Assembly: GCA_012840075.1 (NCBI GenBank)
Contig: DUMC01000161.1
Coordinates: forward strand, 1 to 32,351
DNA length: 32,351 bases
Reading direction: 5' to 3'
DNA from: Clostridiaceae bacterium
GTDB taxonomy: Bacteria > Bacillota > Clostridia > Acetivibrionales > DUMC01
Within the stretch, counting starts at the first letter, position 1, and each line of letters opens with the position of its first letter. Positions 25,374 to 32,311 of the stretch are shown here, piece after piece. Made by a program: the position numbers and the translations under genes. Under the pieces are notes generated by a model that was not told the DNA's origin, did not search any database, and was given only the letters and a program-made list of their open reading frames with translations.

Positions 25374-26021
25374 GTGGGGAAAGATGTGGAGAATTCAACT
25401 TGTAGAAATAGATTGATAGTCATTTTAGAAGCTTTTATTCTGATGATCGCATTTCAGGGAATTACAGAATTAGCTGAGTGGTTTATTTCACCTTTTTTCC
25501 CAGATACACGATTTAATGAAAAGATGATTAATATGTCGATGATGATCTTTTTGATAATCATTTTAACTTGTTATGCGAAAATAAAAAAGCAGACATTATC
25601 CTTGTTCCCTAAAAAATTTTCCAAACGGTATATAATTGTAACCTGCGTTACAATCGTACTTTTTATTATAGCTCCGTCCAATTATGTTCAAGGATTCATT
25701 TCGGTTATGAATATTATTTATGGCAGTATAGTAACGCCAGTATATGAAGAATTGTTTTTTAGGGGATATATTTGGAATAGGTTTAGCAAGGTAATGACAA
25801 GTAAACTACATATCTTTGTCTGGAATATAGCTCTGTTTACAATATGGCATCTTTTTTATATTATTCCAGGTATAATATCAGAAAATTGGGATGTATTACA
25901 ATTACTGAAACTTGCAGCAGGAATAGGTTATGGAACAGTACTAGGACTTATCAGATTGAGAACTGAGAACTGTTGGGCAACAATATTAGCGCACGGAATT
26001 ATGAATTTTTTTATGATTTAA
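25374..26021 (+). CDS. CPBP-family intramembrane metalloprotease
   Basis: A membrane protein of 215 residues with about six hydrophobic segments. It retains the catalytic set of the CPBP (Rce1/Abi) family: Glu125-Glu126 and Arg130 in VYEELFFRGYIW, His159 in IWHLFY, and His207/Asn211 in LAHGIMNFF. Such proteins cleave substrates within or near the membrane and in bacteria are often linked to bacteriocin immunity or peptide processing; no peptide gene is seen nearby. GTG at 25374 is the first start; GTG at 25386 with GTGGGGAAAG before it is an equally good choice. An unrelated decayed copy lies at 15569-16175. Confidence 0.88.
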   Translation: MGKDVENSTCRNRLIVILEAFILMIAFQGITELAEWFISPFFPDTRFNEKMINMSMMIFLIIILTCYAKIKKQTLSLFPKKFSKRYIIVTCVTIVLFIIAPSNYVQGFISVMNIIYGSIVTPVYEELFFRGYIWNRFSKVMTSKLHIFVWNIALFTIWHLFYIIPGIISENWDVLQLLKLAAGIGYGTVLGLIRLRTENCWATILAHGIMNFFMI

Positions 26022-26067
26022 TATATTATACATGGACACGGTGGAAAAGCTTCATCATAGGTGGATT

Positions 26068-26205
26068 ATGATACTCAAAGAAAGAGGAGAAAAGGTTGGA
26101 ACTTGTGGTTTTCACTGTTGGAATAGGGAAACCGGCGAGATTGAGATGAGCTACGATTTACAACCAACCTATTGGAGAAAATGTCAAGTAGTACATATTC
26201 TATAA
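26068..26205 (+). pseudogene. GNAT acetyltransferase internal fragment
   Basis: Forty-five codons read LKERGEKVGTCGFHCWN, then RETGEIEMSYDLQPTYWRK. This is the central part of a RimJ/RimL-type acetyltransferase (G-x-C-G-F strand followed by E-I/V-E-x-x-Y-D-L-x-P-x-Y-W). The acetyl-CoA-binding helix that should follow (G-x-G-x-A) is gone and the frame ends soon after. No proper start belongs to it. Confidence 0.6.
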
Positions 26206-26343
26206 TATTCATAAAAATTATTATCAATAATTACAATTGAGATTAAAATAGCAAGCTTATATGTTTAATTTTCTGTCATCAGATGGATTTAAAAATTGAA
26301 CTTGCTGATTATCAAAAAGACATGCTTTCACCGGTTGAAGAAC

Positions 26344-26385
26344 TAGCGTCTGTATTCCCGTGACTTTAGTCATGAGTAAAGACGC
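26344..26385. other. Long imperfect hairpin, IS200/IS605-end-like
   Basis: AGCGTCT at 26344-26350 pairs with AGACGCT at 26379-26385, and inside it GTGACTTTAGTCAT forms a second stem. The core ACTTTAGTCATG resembles that of the omega-RNA-like end at 17104-17123 and of 30129-30149, so it is probably the right end of another lost IS200/IS605 element. Confidence 0.5.
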
Positions 26386-26462
26386 TATAACATGTGTGAT
26401 TATAATATGTTACAATTTTACATATAAATGCTTGATTTTTACTAATGTATAAGTTATAATGG

Positions 26463-26497
26463 TAATAAATGGTACAAATATAATGTACCATTTATTA
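26463..26497 (+). other. Perfect 13-bp hairpin, probable IS200/IS605 left end
   Basis: TAATAAATGGTAC (26463-26475) and GTACCATTTATTA (26485-26497) form a perfect 13-bp stem with a 9-base loop. It lies just before the tnpA remnant, where the subterminal left-end hairpin recognised by the Y1 transposase sits in IS200/IS605 elements. Confidence 0.55.
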
Positions 26498-26529
26498 TAA
26501 AGGCATAAAAAGGTATAAATGCAGGATTA

Positions 26530-26646
26530 TTATATAAGCAATACCTGAAGTTAAAAAGGAAATTTTGGGATTGTTGTTTATGGAATTCATCGTATTTTGT
26601 AGCAATAGTTGATGAAAATAAAGAAGAACAAATAAGAGATTATTAG
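26530..26646 (+). pseudogene. TnpA (IS200-type Y1 transposase) C-terminal remnant
   Basis: Reads LYKQYLKLKRKFWDCCLWNS, then SYFVAIVDENKEEQIRDY and a TAG. This matches the end of IS200-type TnpA (LKKxFWGGxLWxxSYFVATV...EEQI), the HUH-tyrosine transposase that moves single strands. The HUH motif and catalytic Tyr region lie upstream and are deleted: only about 30 bases separate the left-end hairpin from this piece. Confidence 0.65.
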
Positions 26647-26680
26647 GAATTCACAAAAGAAAAAGCAAGTGAATTTATCT

Positions 26681-26965
26681 GTGTTAAAAGTATACAAATA
26701 TCGTCTATATCCTGATGAAGAACAAAAAATACAGCTATCTAAGACATTTGGTTGTGTCAGGCTTGCATATAATTACTATCTTGCCAAGCAGACGGAATTG
26801 TATAAACAGAACAAAAATACCTGTCTAAGATAGATTGTAGTAACCATTGTAATCAGGTAAGATAGATTGTAGTAATCATTGTAATCAGGAAAAAAACGAA
26901 TTTGTATAGCTAAAAGAAGCAGATAAATTTGCCTTAACCAATAGAGTATATAACAATATGAAAGG
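26681..26965 (+). pseudogene. TnpB N-terminal remnant
   Basis: From GTG 26681: VLKVYKYRLYPDEEQKIQLS, KTFGCVRLAYNYYLAKQTEL, then after a frameshift SKIDCSNHCNQ twice (because of a 32-bp duplication), then EKNEFV, a TAG, and LKEADKFALTNRVYNN. This is the first 80 or so residues of TnpB (YRLYPxxEQxxxLxKTFGCxRxxYN). The whole nuclease part is absent. It follows the tnpA remnant in the normal order of an IS605 element. Confidence 0.75.
26826..26889. repeat. 32-bp tandem duplication in the tnpB remnant
   Basis: The 32-base unit beginning TAAGATAGATTGTAGTAA is present at 26826-26857 and again at 26858-26889, with one C/T difference. The unit is not a multiple of three, so it also shifts the frame. 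Confidence 0.9.
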
Positions 26966-26980
26966 GAAAGAGGTTTTGAC

Positions 26981-27484
26981 ATGAATAAAAGAAATACAAT
27001 TATACCTGCTGTATTAGTTGTTGCTTTTATTGCTATCATATTTGTATTGGTAAAAGTGATAAAAAAGGATGATAGAAAAGAAAAGATAGAAAGAAATTAC
27101 GGGATTTCCCACATTGAAACAAAGATAACTTCAAATGGAATTGAAGAAACTAAGCCGGAAGATGCTGTTCCGCAGAAGGAGCAATTAATTCAGAATCTTA
27201 AGGATAAGGGATACGATATTGAATACTATGATACCGTTTTTGATAGTGATATTTCCTGTTATAGGATTTATGCCACGAAAAATAATGAATTTATTGATAT
27301 CTGCTATGATTTAACAGAGGAAAATGCGGAAACGGCTTTTTATGAATATGAAAATAAATATGATAAGTATTACCTTATGGCAATGAACGGAACCTTTGTT
27401 TATTGTATCAGTGATAAAAAAGTTTTTAAGGATGCAGGATTTAAAAGCCTTGCTAATAATGGAATACAATACATTAATCATTAG
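26981..27484 (+). CDS. Single-pass membrane protein of unknown function
   Basis: A 167-residue protein from ATG after AAAGAGG. A positively charged start (MNKR) and a hydrophobic segment TIIPAVLVVAFIAIIFVLVK (residues 5-24) are followed by an outside domain with EAxQLIQNLKDKGYDIEYYD-like alternation and many acidic and aromatic residues (FYEYENKYDKYYLM). It looks like a membrane-anchored PepSY-like or unnamed clostridial surface protein; I do not recognise the family. It begins only about 15 bases beyond the tnpB fragment, so its leader is transposon-derived. A hairpin terminator overlaps its stop. Confidence 0.75.
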   Translation: MNKRNTIIPAVLVVAFIAIIFVLVKVIKKDDRKEKIERNYGISHIETKITSNGIEETKPEDAVPQKEQLIQNLKDKGYDIEYYDTVFDSDISCYRIYATKNNEFIDICYDLTEENAETAFYEYENKYDKYYLMAMNGTFVYCISDKKVFKDAGFKSLANNGIQYINH

Positions 27485-27501
27485 AGAAATGATTAATTTT
27501 T
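27473..27501 (+). terminator. Rho-independent terminator overlapping the stop
   Basis: ATTAATCATT (27473-27482) and AATGATTAAT (27488-27497) form a perfect 10-bp stem with a 5-base loop, followed by a run of T. It covers the last codons of the membrane protein gene. Confidence 0.8.
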
Positions 27502-27516
27502 AGTAAGTATATTGAT

Positions 27517-27861
27517 TTGCAAAACAAAGGGATTGGCAAAAAGTTAGAGTATGAATTCCCTAATACTAAGATATGGAGAACAGAAACTTCGATTTTTTCT
27601 CACAGAAATCATAACTTCGAAAATATTCGAAGAAATTGGATTGACTGCCAGCTTAATCTCCGGTTTTTAGAAAGCATTAACATACCATATCGACTTTATA
27701 GACAGAGAAGCTGCTGTTTTTGGCTGAAAAAAAGCGAGCCTGTCATCCGCAAGAGTAAAATTGTAGAAAACAGATGGGTCAATGCTGAAAAGGCAAAGGA
27801 GTTGCTGTATTCTGAAGATGGTAAAATCATTAACGAAGCGGAAAAGATGATATTCTTATGA
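27517..27861 (+). pseudogene. Chimeric remnant: GNAT C-terminus joined to a second protein
   Basis: The first third (NKGIGKKLEYEFPNTKIWRT, then SIFSHRNHNFE) is the C-terminal end of a GNAT acetyltransferase (usual form NKGIGKKLL...TETPxFSxRNHxFY) with a short deletion. The last third (KKSEPVIRKSKIVENRWVNA, EKAKELLYSEDGKIINEAEKM) is another protein, with a weak resemblance to a NUDIX hydrolase end. No start codon with a ribosome site was found. Its stop overlaps the ATG of the YdcF gene (ATGA), suggesting that the second part is the real former neighbour of ydcF. Confidence 0.5.
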
Positions 27862-28457
27862 AAAGTCGTATCATTACAGATATATCGAATTTTATTTTCA
27901 TTTCTGACACGCCGCGCAAGGTTGACGCTATATTTTTGCCTGGTGGTTCTCATCCGGAACAACCGGAATATGCCGCCAAGCTCTATCATGAAGGATATGC
28001 TCCATTGATTATCCCTTCCGGCGGAGTCAGCGTCAAACGGGACAAGTGGCCCGGTGTTCGTTCTAAAGCAGATGTATATAACGGAAATTATCAATCAGAC
28101 TGCGAATTTTTTACCGATGTGCTTATGAAAAATGGTGTTCCGCAGGTTGCAATTATTGGTGAAGACAAGTCCGGACATACACGCGATAATGCTTTCCTGT
28201 CACGCAAAGTTGTCGATGAACATGGACTTGATATAAAAAGCGCAATTATTGTTTGCAAGTCTTTTCATGCCCGCCGCTGTCTGATGCTGTATCAGCTTGC
28301 TTTCCCTGAAACAGAAATGTTTGTCTGCCCTGTTAATTGTTACGGTATTACAAAGTATAATTGGTATCGGTCCGAATACGGAATTGACCGTGTACTAAGC
28401 GAACTTGCCCGTTGTGGAAACCAGTTTGTAGGAGATATAAAGGAGTATTTGAGATGA
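27858..28457 (+). CDS. YdcF family protein (DUF218)
   Basis: A 199-residue protein of the YdcF/SanA/ElyC superfamily. Motifs in order: VDAIFLPGGSHPEQPEYAAK, LYHEGYAPLIIPSGG, FFTDVLMKNGVPQVAIIGED, HTRDNAFLSRKVVDE (the conserved S/H-T-x-x-N/D-A motif) and SAIIVCKSFHARRCLMLYQL. Members have a Rossmann-like fold and some affect envelope metabolism; YdcF of E. coli binds S-adenosylmethionine. This one lacks a transmembrane segment, so it is likely cytoplasmic. It is coupled to the remnant upstream by an ATGA overlap. It appears intact. Confidence 0.88.
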   Translation: MKSRIITDISNFIFISDTPRKVDAIFLPGGSHPEQPEYAAKLYHEGYAPLIIPSGGVSVKRDKWPGVRSKADVYNGNYQSDCEFFTDVLMKNGVPQVAIIGEDKSGHTRDNAFLSRKVVDEHGLDIKSAIIVCKSFHARRCLMLYQLAFPETEMFVCPVNCYGITKYNWYRSEYGIDRVLSELARCGNQFVGDIKEYLR

Positions 28458-28657
28458 AAAAATTTTAAAGAAGATATCAGTTTTACGATTACTATCGTTG
28501 AAGGCAGAAAAAGAAGAAAGATGGGTATTATGACCGTTAAAGAAAGAGATAGACCTTGTACTTCAAGAACCTAAGAAAGTAAAGGAATTTATTGGTGTGG
28601 ATGAGGATATAAATGTCTATTCAAATACTGCATCATCACTGTAATTATCTTTATTTA
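28458..28657. other. Spacer, no gene seen
   Basis: AT-rich, broken short frames (for example KEFIGVDEDINVYSNT near 28575-28630 on the + strand). No start or ribosome site belongs to them. The reverse strand continues the ISL3 remnant in a shifted frame to about 28620. Confidence 0.35.
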
Positions 28658-29214
28658 TTAACCCTTTTGGATATTTAATTTAAATATAACGAACCACAGT
28701 ATCAAATATATTTTTTGTAAATGCCATCTATCTACTATCTGCATAGCTTCAGGCAGAGCTTTAGAAACTGCACCTGCATAAACACTACTCCTATCATGAC
28801 ATACAACTGAGATATACGGATTCTCTTTTAGCCAACTTAATAATGTTTCTGAATCTCTGTTAGGCAAGATATCTATGAGTCTACGAGTTTCCAAATCACA
28901 TGTTAAAGTTCCATATATTTTTTGTTTTTTAAAAGCCCAATCATCAATACCAATATGTTTTACTGATTTTACACTTTTGTTATTTCTCACTAGACTTATT
29001 AATGTATTAGAGCTTACTCCATTTGACATGTACAATGGCATTTTAGAAACAGTTTCTGCACTTGTAACCATGGATAACCAGAGGAGAGTTTCTTGCAAAA
29101 GAAAAGTTCTTCTTGAATATTTGTCTGTAAGTCCTTCAAGATTTTCAACTAATATTTTTCTATGACAGTGTGTATTATCACAAAAAATTTTCTTGCTTTA
29201 ACATTTAAGACCAT
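28658..29214 (-). pseudogene. ISL3-family transposase fragment
   Basis: On the reverse strand from ATG 29214: KIFCDNTHCHRKILVENLEG, TDKYSRRTFLLQETLLWLSM, then VKHIGIDDWAFKKQKIYGTL, CDLETRRLIDILPNRDSETL and SVVCHDRSSVYAGAVSKALP, AMQIVDRWHLQK. These are ISL3 transposase hallmarks: the zinc-ribbon end CDNxxC, the first DDE Asp in GIDDWAF, and the second in CHDRSSxYA. A one-base loss in an A run near 28706 shifts the frame after HLQK; the proper continuation NIFDTVVRYI can be read in the next frame. The C-terminal third, with the catalytic Glu, and the N-terminal zinc finger start are missing. Confidence 0.85.
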
Positions 29215-29243
29215 AGTATAGTATAGTTTAATATTGGAAGGTT

Positions 29244-29390
29244 ATGAGTAGCTCTAGTATAAGCACATTAACCCCGGATGAACTTGAACTACATACCGTA
29301 CAAGTTGAAGATGCTTTTATGGATCTTAATTCCATTACATTATTTGCCAGGAAGAAATATTCCATAGATTGCTTTGTTGCCTTTAAATGA
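29244..29390 (+). CDS. Small ORF of 48 codons, not recognised
   Basis: ATG at 29244 with GGAAGG just upstream (spacing only three bases, so poor). Reads MSSSSISTLTPDELELHTVQ, then VEDAFMDLNSITLFARKKY. No family recognised. It diverges from the ISL3 remnant; it may be a chance frame. The stretch 29391-29677 that follows is AT-rich with no gene seen. Confidence 0.25.
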   Translation: MSSSSISTLTPDELELHTVQVEDAFMDLNSITLFARKKYSIDCFVAFK

Positions 29391-29677
29391 AAGATTAATT
29401 TCTATTGAAGAAGTGTTAGTCTATTATAAACTAATATCTTTTGAAACTATATTATTGTAACTATTGTTTAATGCAAGTACTTGTTCTATCAGAGAAAATA
29501 TAAGTATAAATGCTAATAAAACAAAAACAACTTTTTTCATTATAATTATACATAATTATACACTTTCTTAATTCTATTAATAAGTTTATTTTCAAACAAT
29601 TTTTGAGAATATCAACAAAGAACTTTCAGCTATTACAATCGTATTTTTTTTGCAAGAGAAAAAGAGAGTGGAGCGAT

Positions 29678-29818
29678 ATGAATACATACAAAATTATTTC
29701 TCTTATGATTTCAAGCTGTATGTTGGTAGCATCGCTTATCTTCTTAATACTTGCCATAGTAAAGACAATATTAGGACCAAAAAATAATCACCCTGCTTCC
29801 ACCAGGGTTGATTATTAA
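29678..29818 (+). CDS. Hol-Tox type small membrane toxin
   Basis: A 46-residue protein: NTYKIISLMISSCMLVASLI, then FLILAIVKTILGPKNNHPAS. It is a single hydrophobic helix with a charged tail, as in putative holin-like toxins (Hol-Tox, related to TxpA/BsrG toxins of type I toxin-antitoxin modules). The ATG at 29678 is preceded by GAGAGTGGAG; the longer frame from 29603 has no good start. The 3' end contains a strong inverted repeat, also usual for these genes. In known systems an antisense RNA from the opposite strand overlapping the 3' end blocks the message; such an RNA is not proven here. Confidence 0.7.
   Translation: MNTYKIISLMISSCMLVASLIFLILAIVKTILGPKNNHPASTRVDY
29782..29815 (+). terminator. 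Inverted repeat overlapping the toxin 3' end
   Basis: AATAATCACCCTG (29782-29794) and CAGGGTTGATTATT (29802-29815) form a long stem covering the last codons, followed by AATTAATTGC rather than a full T-run. It probably terminates the toxin message and may also terminate an antisense RNA. Confidence 0.5.
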
Positions 29819-30161
29819 TTAATTGCAATCCTGTATAGCAACCGCACCTTTGCGGTTACGGTCACCTTAATCTATTTATATTAAACACATTTTATTATAA
29901 AATAAACTGTAGAATTATGTTTTGTAAGTAATAAGCAAAAATTATTTCCCTTTCATAAAATAAAATTACATTCTTTAATGCTTTGCTTATTTCTACTTTC
30001 TTTAGTCTACTGATTTCCTTATCGTGCAATTTAATAAAATTATCAAAATCTTTCTTAGATTTTTTTGATTTACAGTTTTTAAATTATCGTTTACATGAAT
30101 GTTGTTAAAGCATGAGAGTAACCTTCATCCCAGTGACTAAAGTTATGGGCTTTCAGCCATG
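29819..30161. other. Spacer with hairpin and IS200/IS605-like end
   Basis: About 340 bases without a gene. AACCGCACCTTTGCGGTT at 29839-29856 is a small hairpin, possibly part of the antisense antitoxin RNA of the Hol-Tox gene read leftward. At 30129-30149 CCCAGTGACTAAAGTTATGGG (reverse strand CCCATAACTTTAGTC core) resembles the IS200/IS605 end hairpins at 17104 and 26355. A reverse-strand run reading LHDKEISRLKKVEISKAL (about 29960-30060) has no start and is not called. Confidence 0.45.
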
Positions 30162-30647
30162 TTATTTGTAATCTTTGAAATAATCTAATATCCGATCTGT
30201 TTCATAATTAGCTTTAGTAGATGCTACATAGACCGAATTAACATTATCATGTTCAACTATCATAACATTCTCAAAATTTTCACTAAAAAATATAGTTCCA
30301 AAAACATATATATTTCTAGCTGCGCTATATCGAGCTAATGTGCACCATTGAACATCATTATCAGGTGTTTTAAATATCGTTCCCATTAATTCATAAATTG
30401 CTTTGTTTGAACTTTCAAAATCATATGGAGTAATAGTCAATGTTCCCTTAAGTTTATCAGGCTGAAATAAATAAATTAAATGCCAACCTTTGATAGATAA
30501 CGTTGCAGAATTACCTGCAACCCCATCTACCAATCGAGATGCTTGCAAAGTTACATTTATTCGTAAAGGAAAGGGTAAAAAATATACTATTGCAATTATA
30601 ATTGTAAGATAGATTGCTATTGCAATTATTCTTTTTTTCGTGGCCAA
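30162..30647 (-). CDS. Membrane-anchored protein of unknown function
   Basis: A 161-residue protein starting at TTG 30647, one base after the stop of the upstream secreted-protein gene, with GGGAGG ten bases before. It begins with a basic stretch and a transmembrane segment (IIAIAIYLTIIIAIVYFLPF), followed by an extracellular domain of beta character (RINVTLQASRLVDGVAGNSA, LKGTLTITPYDF, YVFGTIFFSENFENVMIVEH). No family recognised. Tight coupling to the secreted protein suggests they work together on the cell surface. Confidence 0.75.
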   Translation of the reverse strand: MATKKRIIAIAIYLTIIIAIVYFLPFPLRINVTLQASRLVDGVAGNSATLSIKGWHLIYLFQPDKLKGTLTITPYDFESSNKAIYELMGTIFKTPDNDVQWCTLARYSAARNIYVFGTIFFSENFENVMIVEHDNVNSVYVASTKANYETDRILDYFKDYK

Positions 30648-30648
30648 A

Positions 30649-31671
30649 TCAAAAATCCTCCCGATGAGTTATTATTGTCCTATCACCATACTTATAATGT
30701 ACATCACCTACGACATCATATTGTATCCATGAGTAGAGATAACCAATTACCGCCATTTCTTTTCGCCATTGATAATTGTAATAATGTGTAGATTCTACCA
30801 TCTCAGATTTATCATTTGTAGGTACTGGTTCATATTTGTTTGTAGCAGCACTATAATACATACCACTCATATACGTACTTGCCGTTACATATTCTACACT
30901 AGAACAAAATAACCACGCTTGGTCATATTCACTCCAAACTTGAGTATAAGCTCGTGTCCAATTAGTACCGGCATTCATATTCAATGTATGAGTTTTATTT
31001 TGCACAAAGCTATCTATACTTAGACCACAAATAGATGCTACTGTACCTAAAACACTATTAATTGATGATATATACGCAGAAATTATGGTATTAAGACAGT
31101 TTATTAATAATTGTCTTGAAGATGATTTAAGCACATTTTCAGTCGATGCCTTACCATATGCGGGGTCATCTGCTGCTGTAATAGCAAAATACCTCATAAT
31201 GTAAGTAGTTCCATTATATGTGAAAGCGAACGGATCAGTTATAGCACCAAGTGGTGTAACACCATCACCTGAAGCATCAGATGGTTCTCCACTTATTACT
31301 ACAATATATGAATACTCACTATTAAGCCCTATATCATTAAAATTGGTAGAGAGTATTCTCTGAACTTCATCAAATGTATTAGCATTAACAGAGTAAGCCT
31401 CATAACCTGCAGCTCTTAATTCATTTACAGTTTGTTCTTGAATTTGTTCACGTTTTGCTTTTATATCATTTGTAGTCAAAAGTTGTATAGGAGCATCTTT
31501 TTCTAGTTCATGGATTTGTTCATGATATGAAGATAAAATTTCTTCAATACTTTTATTCGATGTAGTTTCAAGATATTCAGTATCACTATACGCTAATGAA
31601 TTAATACTGCCAGTAGATAACAGCATGCAAACCAACAAAATTAAAGAAATGTATTGTTTTAATTTTAACAT
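30649..31671 (-). CDS. Secreted protein of unknown function
   Basis: A 340-residue protein from ATG 31671 (AAAGGGAT before it). The N-terminus is a signal peptide (MLKLKQYISLILLVCMLLST, cleavage likely after NSLA near residue 27). After a helical charged stretch (ILSSYHEQIHELEKD, KAKREQIQEQTVNELRAAGY) comes a domain rich in aromatic and Thr/Ser residues (YIVVISGEPSDASGDGV, DPFAFTYNGTTYIMRYFAIT, NMNAGTNWTRAYTQVWSEYD, STHYYNYQWRKEMAVIGYLY). No catalytic motif or family is recognised; the overall look recalls uncharacterised secreted clostridial/bacillar proteins. It forms an operon with the membrane protein that follows. Confidence 0.8.
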   Translation of the reverse strand: MLKLKQYISLILLVCMLLSTGSINSLAYSDTEYLETTSNKSIEEILSSYHEQIHELEKDAPIQLLTTNDIKAKREQIQEQTVNELRAAGYEAYSVNANTFDEVQRILSTNFNDIGLNSEYSYIVVISGEPSDASGDGVTPLGAITDPFAFTYNGTTYIMRYFAITAADDPAYGKASTENVLKSSSRQLLINCLNTIISAYISSINSVLGTVASICGLSIDSFVQNKTHTLNMNAGTNWTRAYTQVWSEYDQAWLFCSSVEYVTASTYMSGMYYSAATNKYEPVPTNDKSEMVESTHYYNYQWRKEMAVIGYLYSWIQYDVVGDVHYKYGDRTIITHREDF

Positions 31672-31703
31672 TTGCCTAATCCCTTTCTCTTAGTTTTCTA
31701 AAA

Positions 31704-31841
31704 TTATGAATATGCTTCATAATAGCCTGACACTGTTTCACCAATACCATTTTGATATACCGTTGCAGGAATTGTTAATCTGTACATATAGCCTAAAGAT
31801 ACATAATATGTTCCATTGGAAATAAGAAGATCGAGGTACAT
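31704..31841 (-). CDS. Small ORF of 45 codons upstream of the secreted protein
   Basis: ATG 31841 on the reverse strand with GAGAGGAAA before it; reads MYLDLLISNGTYYVSLGYMY, then RLTIPATVYQNGIGETVSGY and ends YEAYS. Beta-rich like the exported part of the neighbouring proteins and without a signal peptide, so it may be the end of a decayed secreted protein. Not recognised. Confidence 0.35.
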   Translation of the reverse strand: MYLDLLISNGTYYVSLGYMYRLTIPATVYQNGIGETVSGYYEAYS

Positions 31842-31904
31842 TATTTTCCTCTCTACTATATAAACAATTGAGGATACCACTTTGCAACACTTTTTTAAAA
31901 ATTT

Positions 31905-32216
31905 TCAAAATTTTTTTATACTTTCAGCAATAAGTAACAATTGTTCGATTTCTATTCTTGAAACCAGCTCAAATACCTTTCCATTAGAATTCCATATTAA
32001 TACATTTGAATTATTTTCAGCATTTGCTTCAAATAAATAAGCGATATTACCTGCTACCTCGACTTCTGTATATGTTGTATATTCATTATCTATTCCTGTG
32101 GTTACTGTTGATGCAGGGCGTTGAGTAAAGCATATTTCAACATCGTCATTATTTGAATATATTATTATAATATTATTTCCAAATTTTCTAGTTAACTTTT
32201 CGTTGAAACCGTTGGT
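31905..32216 (-). pseudogene. DUF4367-like domain fragment
   Basis: On the reverse strand, an open frame without start: KLTRKFGNNIIIIYSNNDD, TQRPASTVTTGIDNEYTTYT, EVEVAGNIAYLFEANAENNS, VLIWNSNGKVFELVSRIEIE, QLLLIAESIKKF, stop. The ending (Y-L-F-E-x-N-x-x-N-x-S-x-V-L-I-W-N-x-x-G, then E-x-L-x-x-I-A-E-S-I) matches the C-terminus of DUF4367 proteins, usually membrane-anchored anti-sigma or sporulation-linked clostridial proteins. The frame is cut by a stop at 32217-32219, near the end of the IS3-like element, which probably removed the 5' part. Confidence 0.65.
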
Positions 32217-32311
32217 CTATATACATAACTATTTAGCCCCCTATTGGGTTTGGAGAAAAACATACAATATGTTATAGTTATAATTACAGAAGAAACAGGG
32301 GGTTATAGTAA

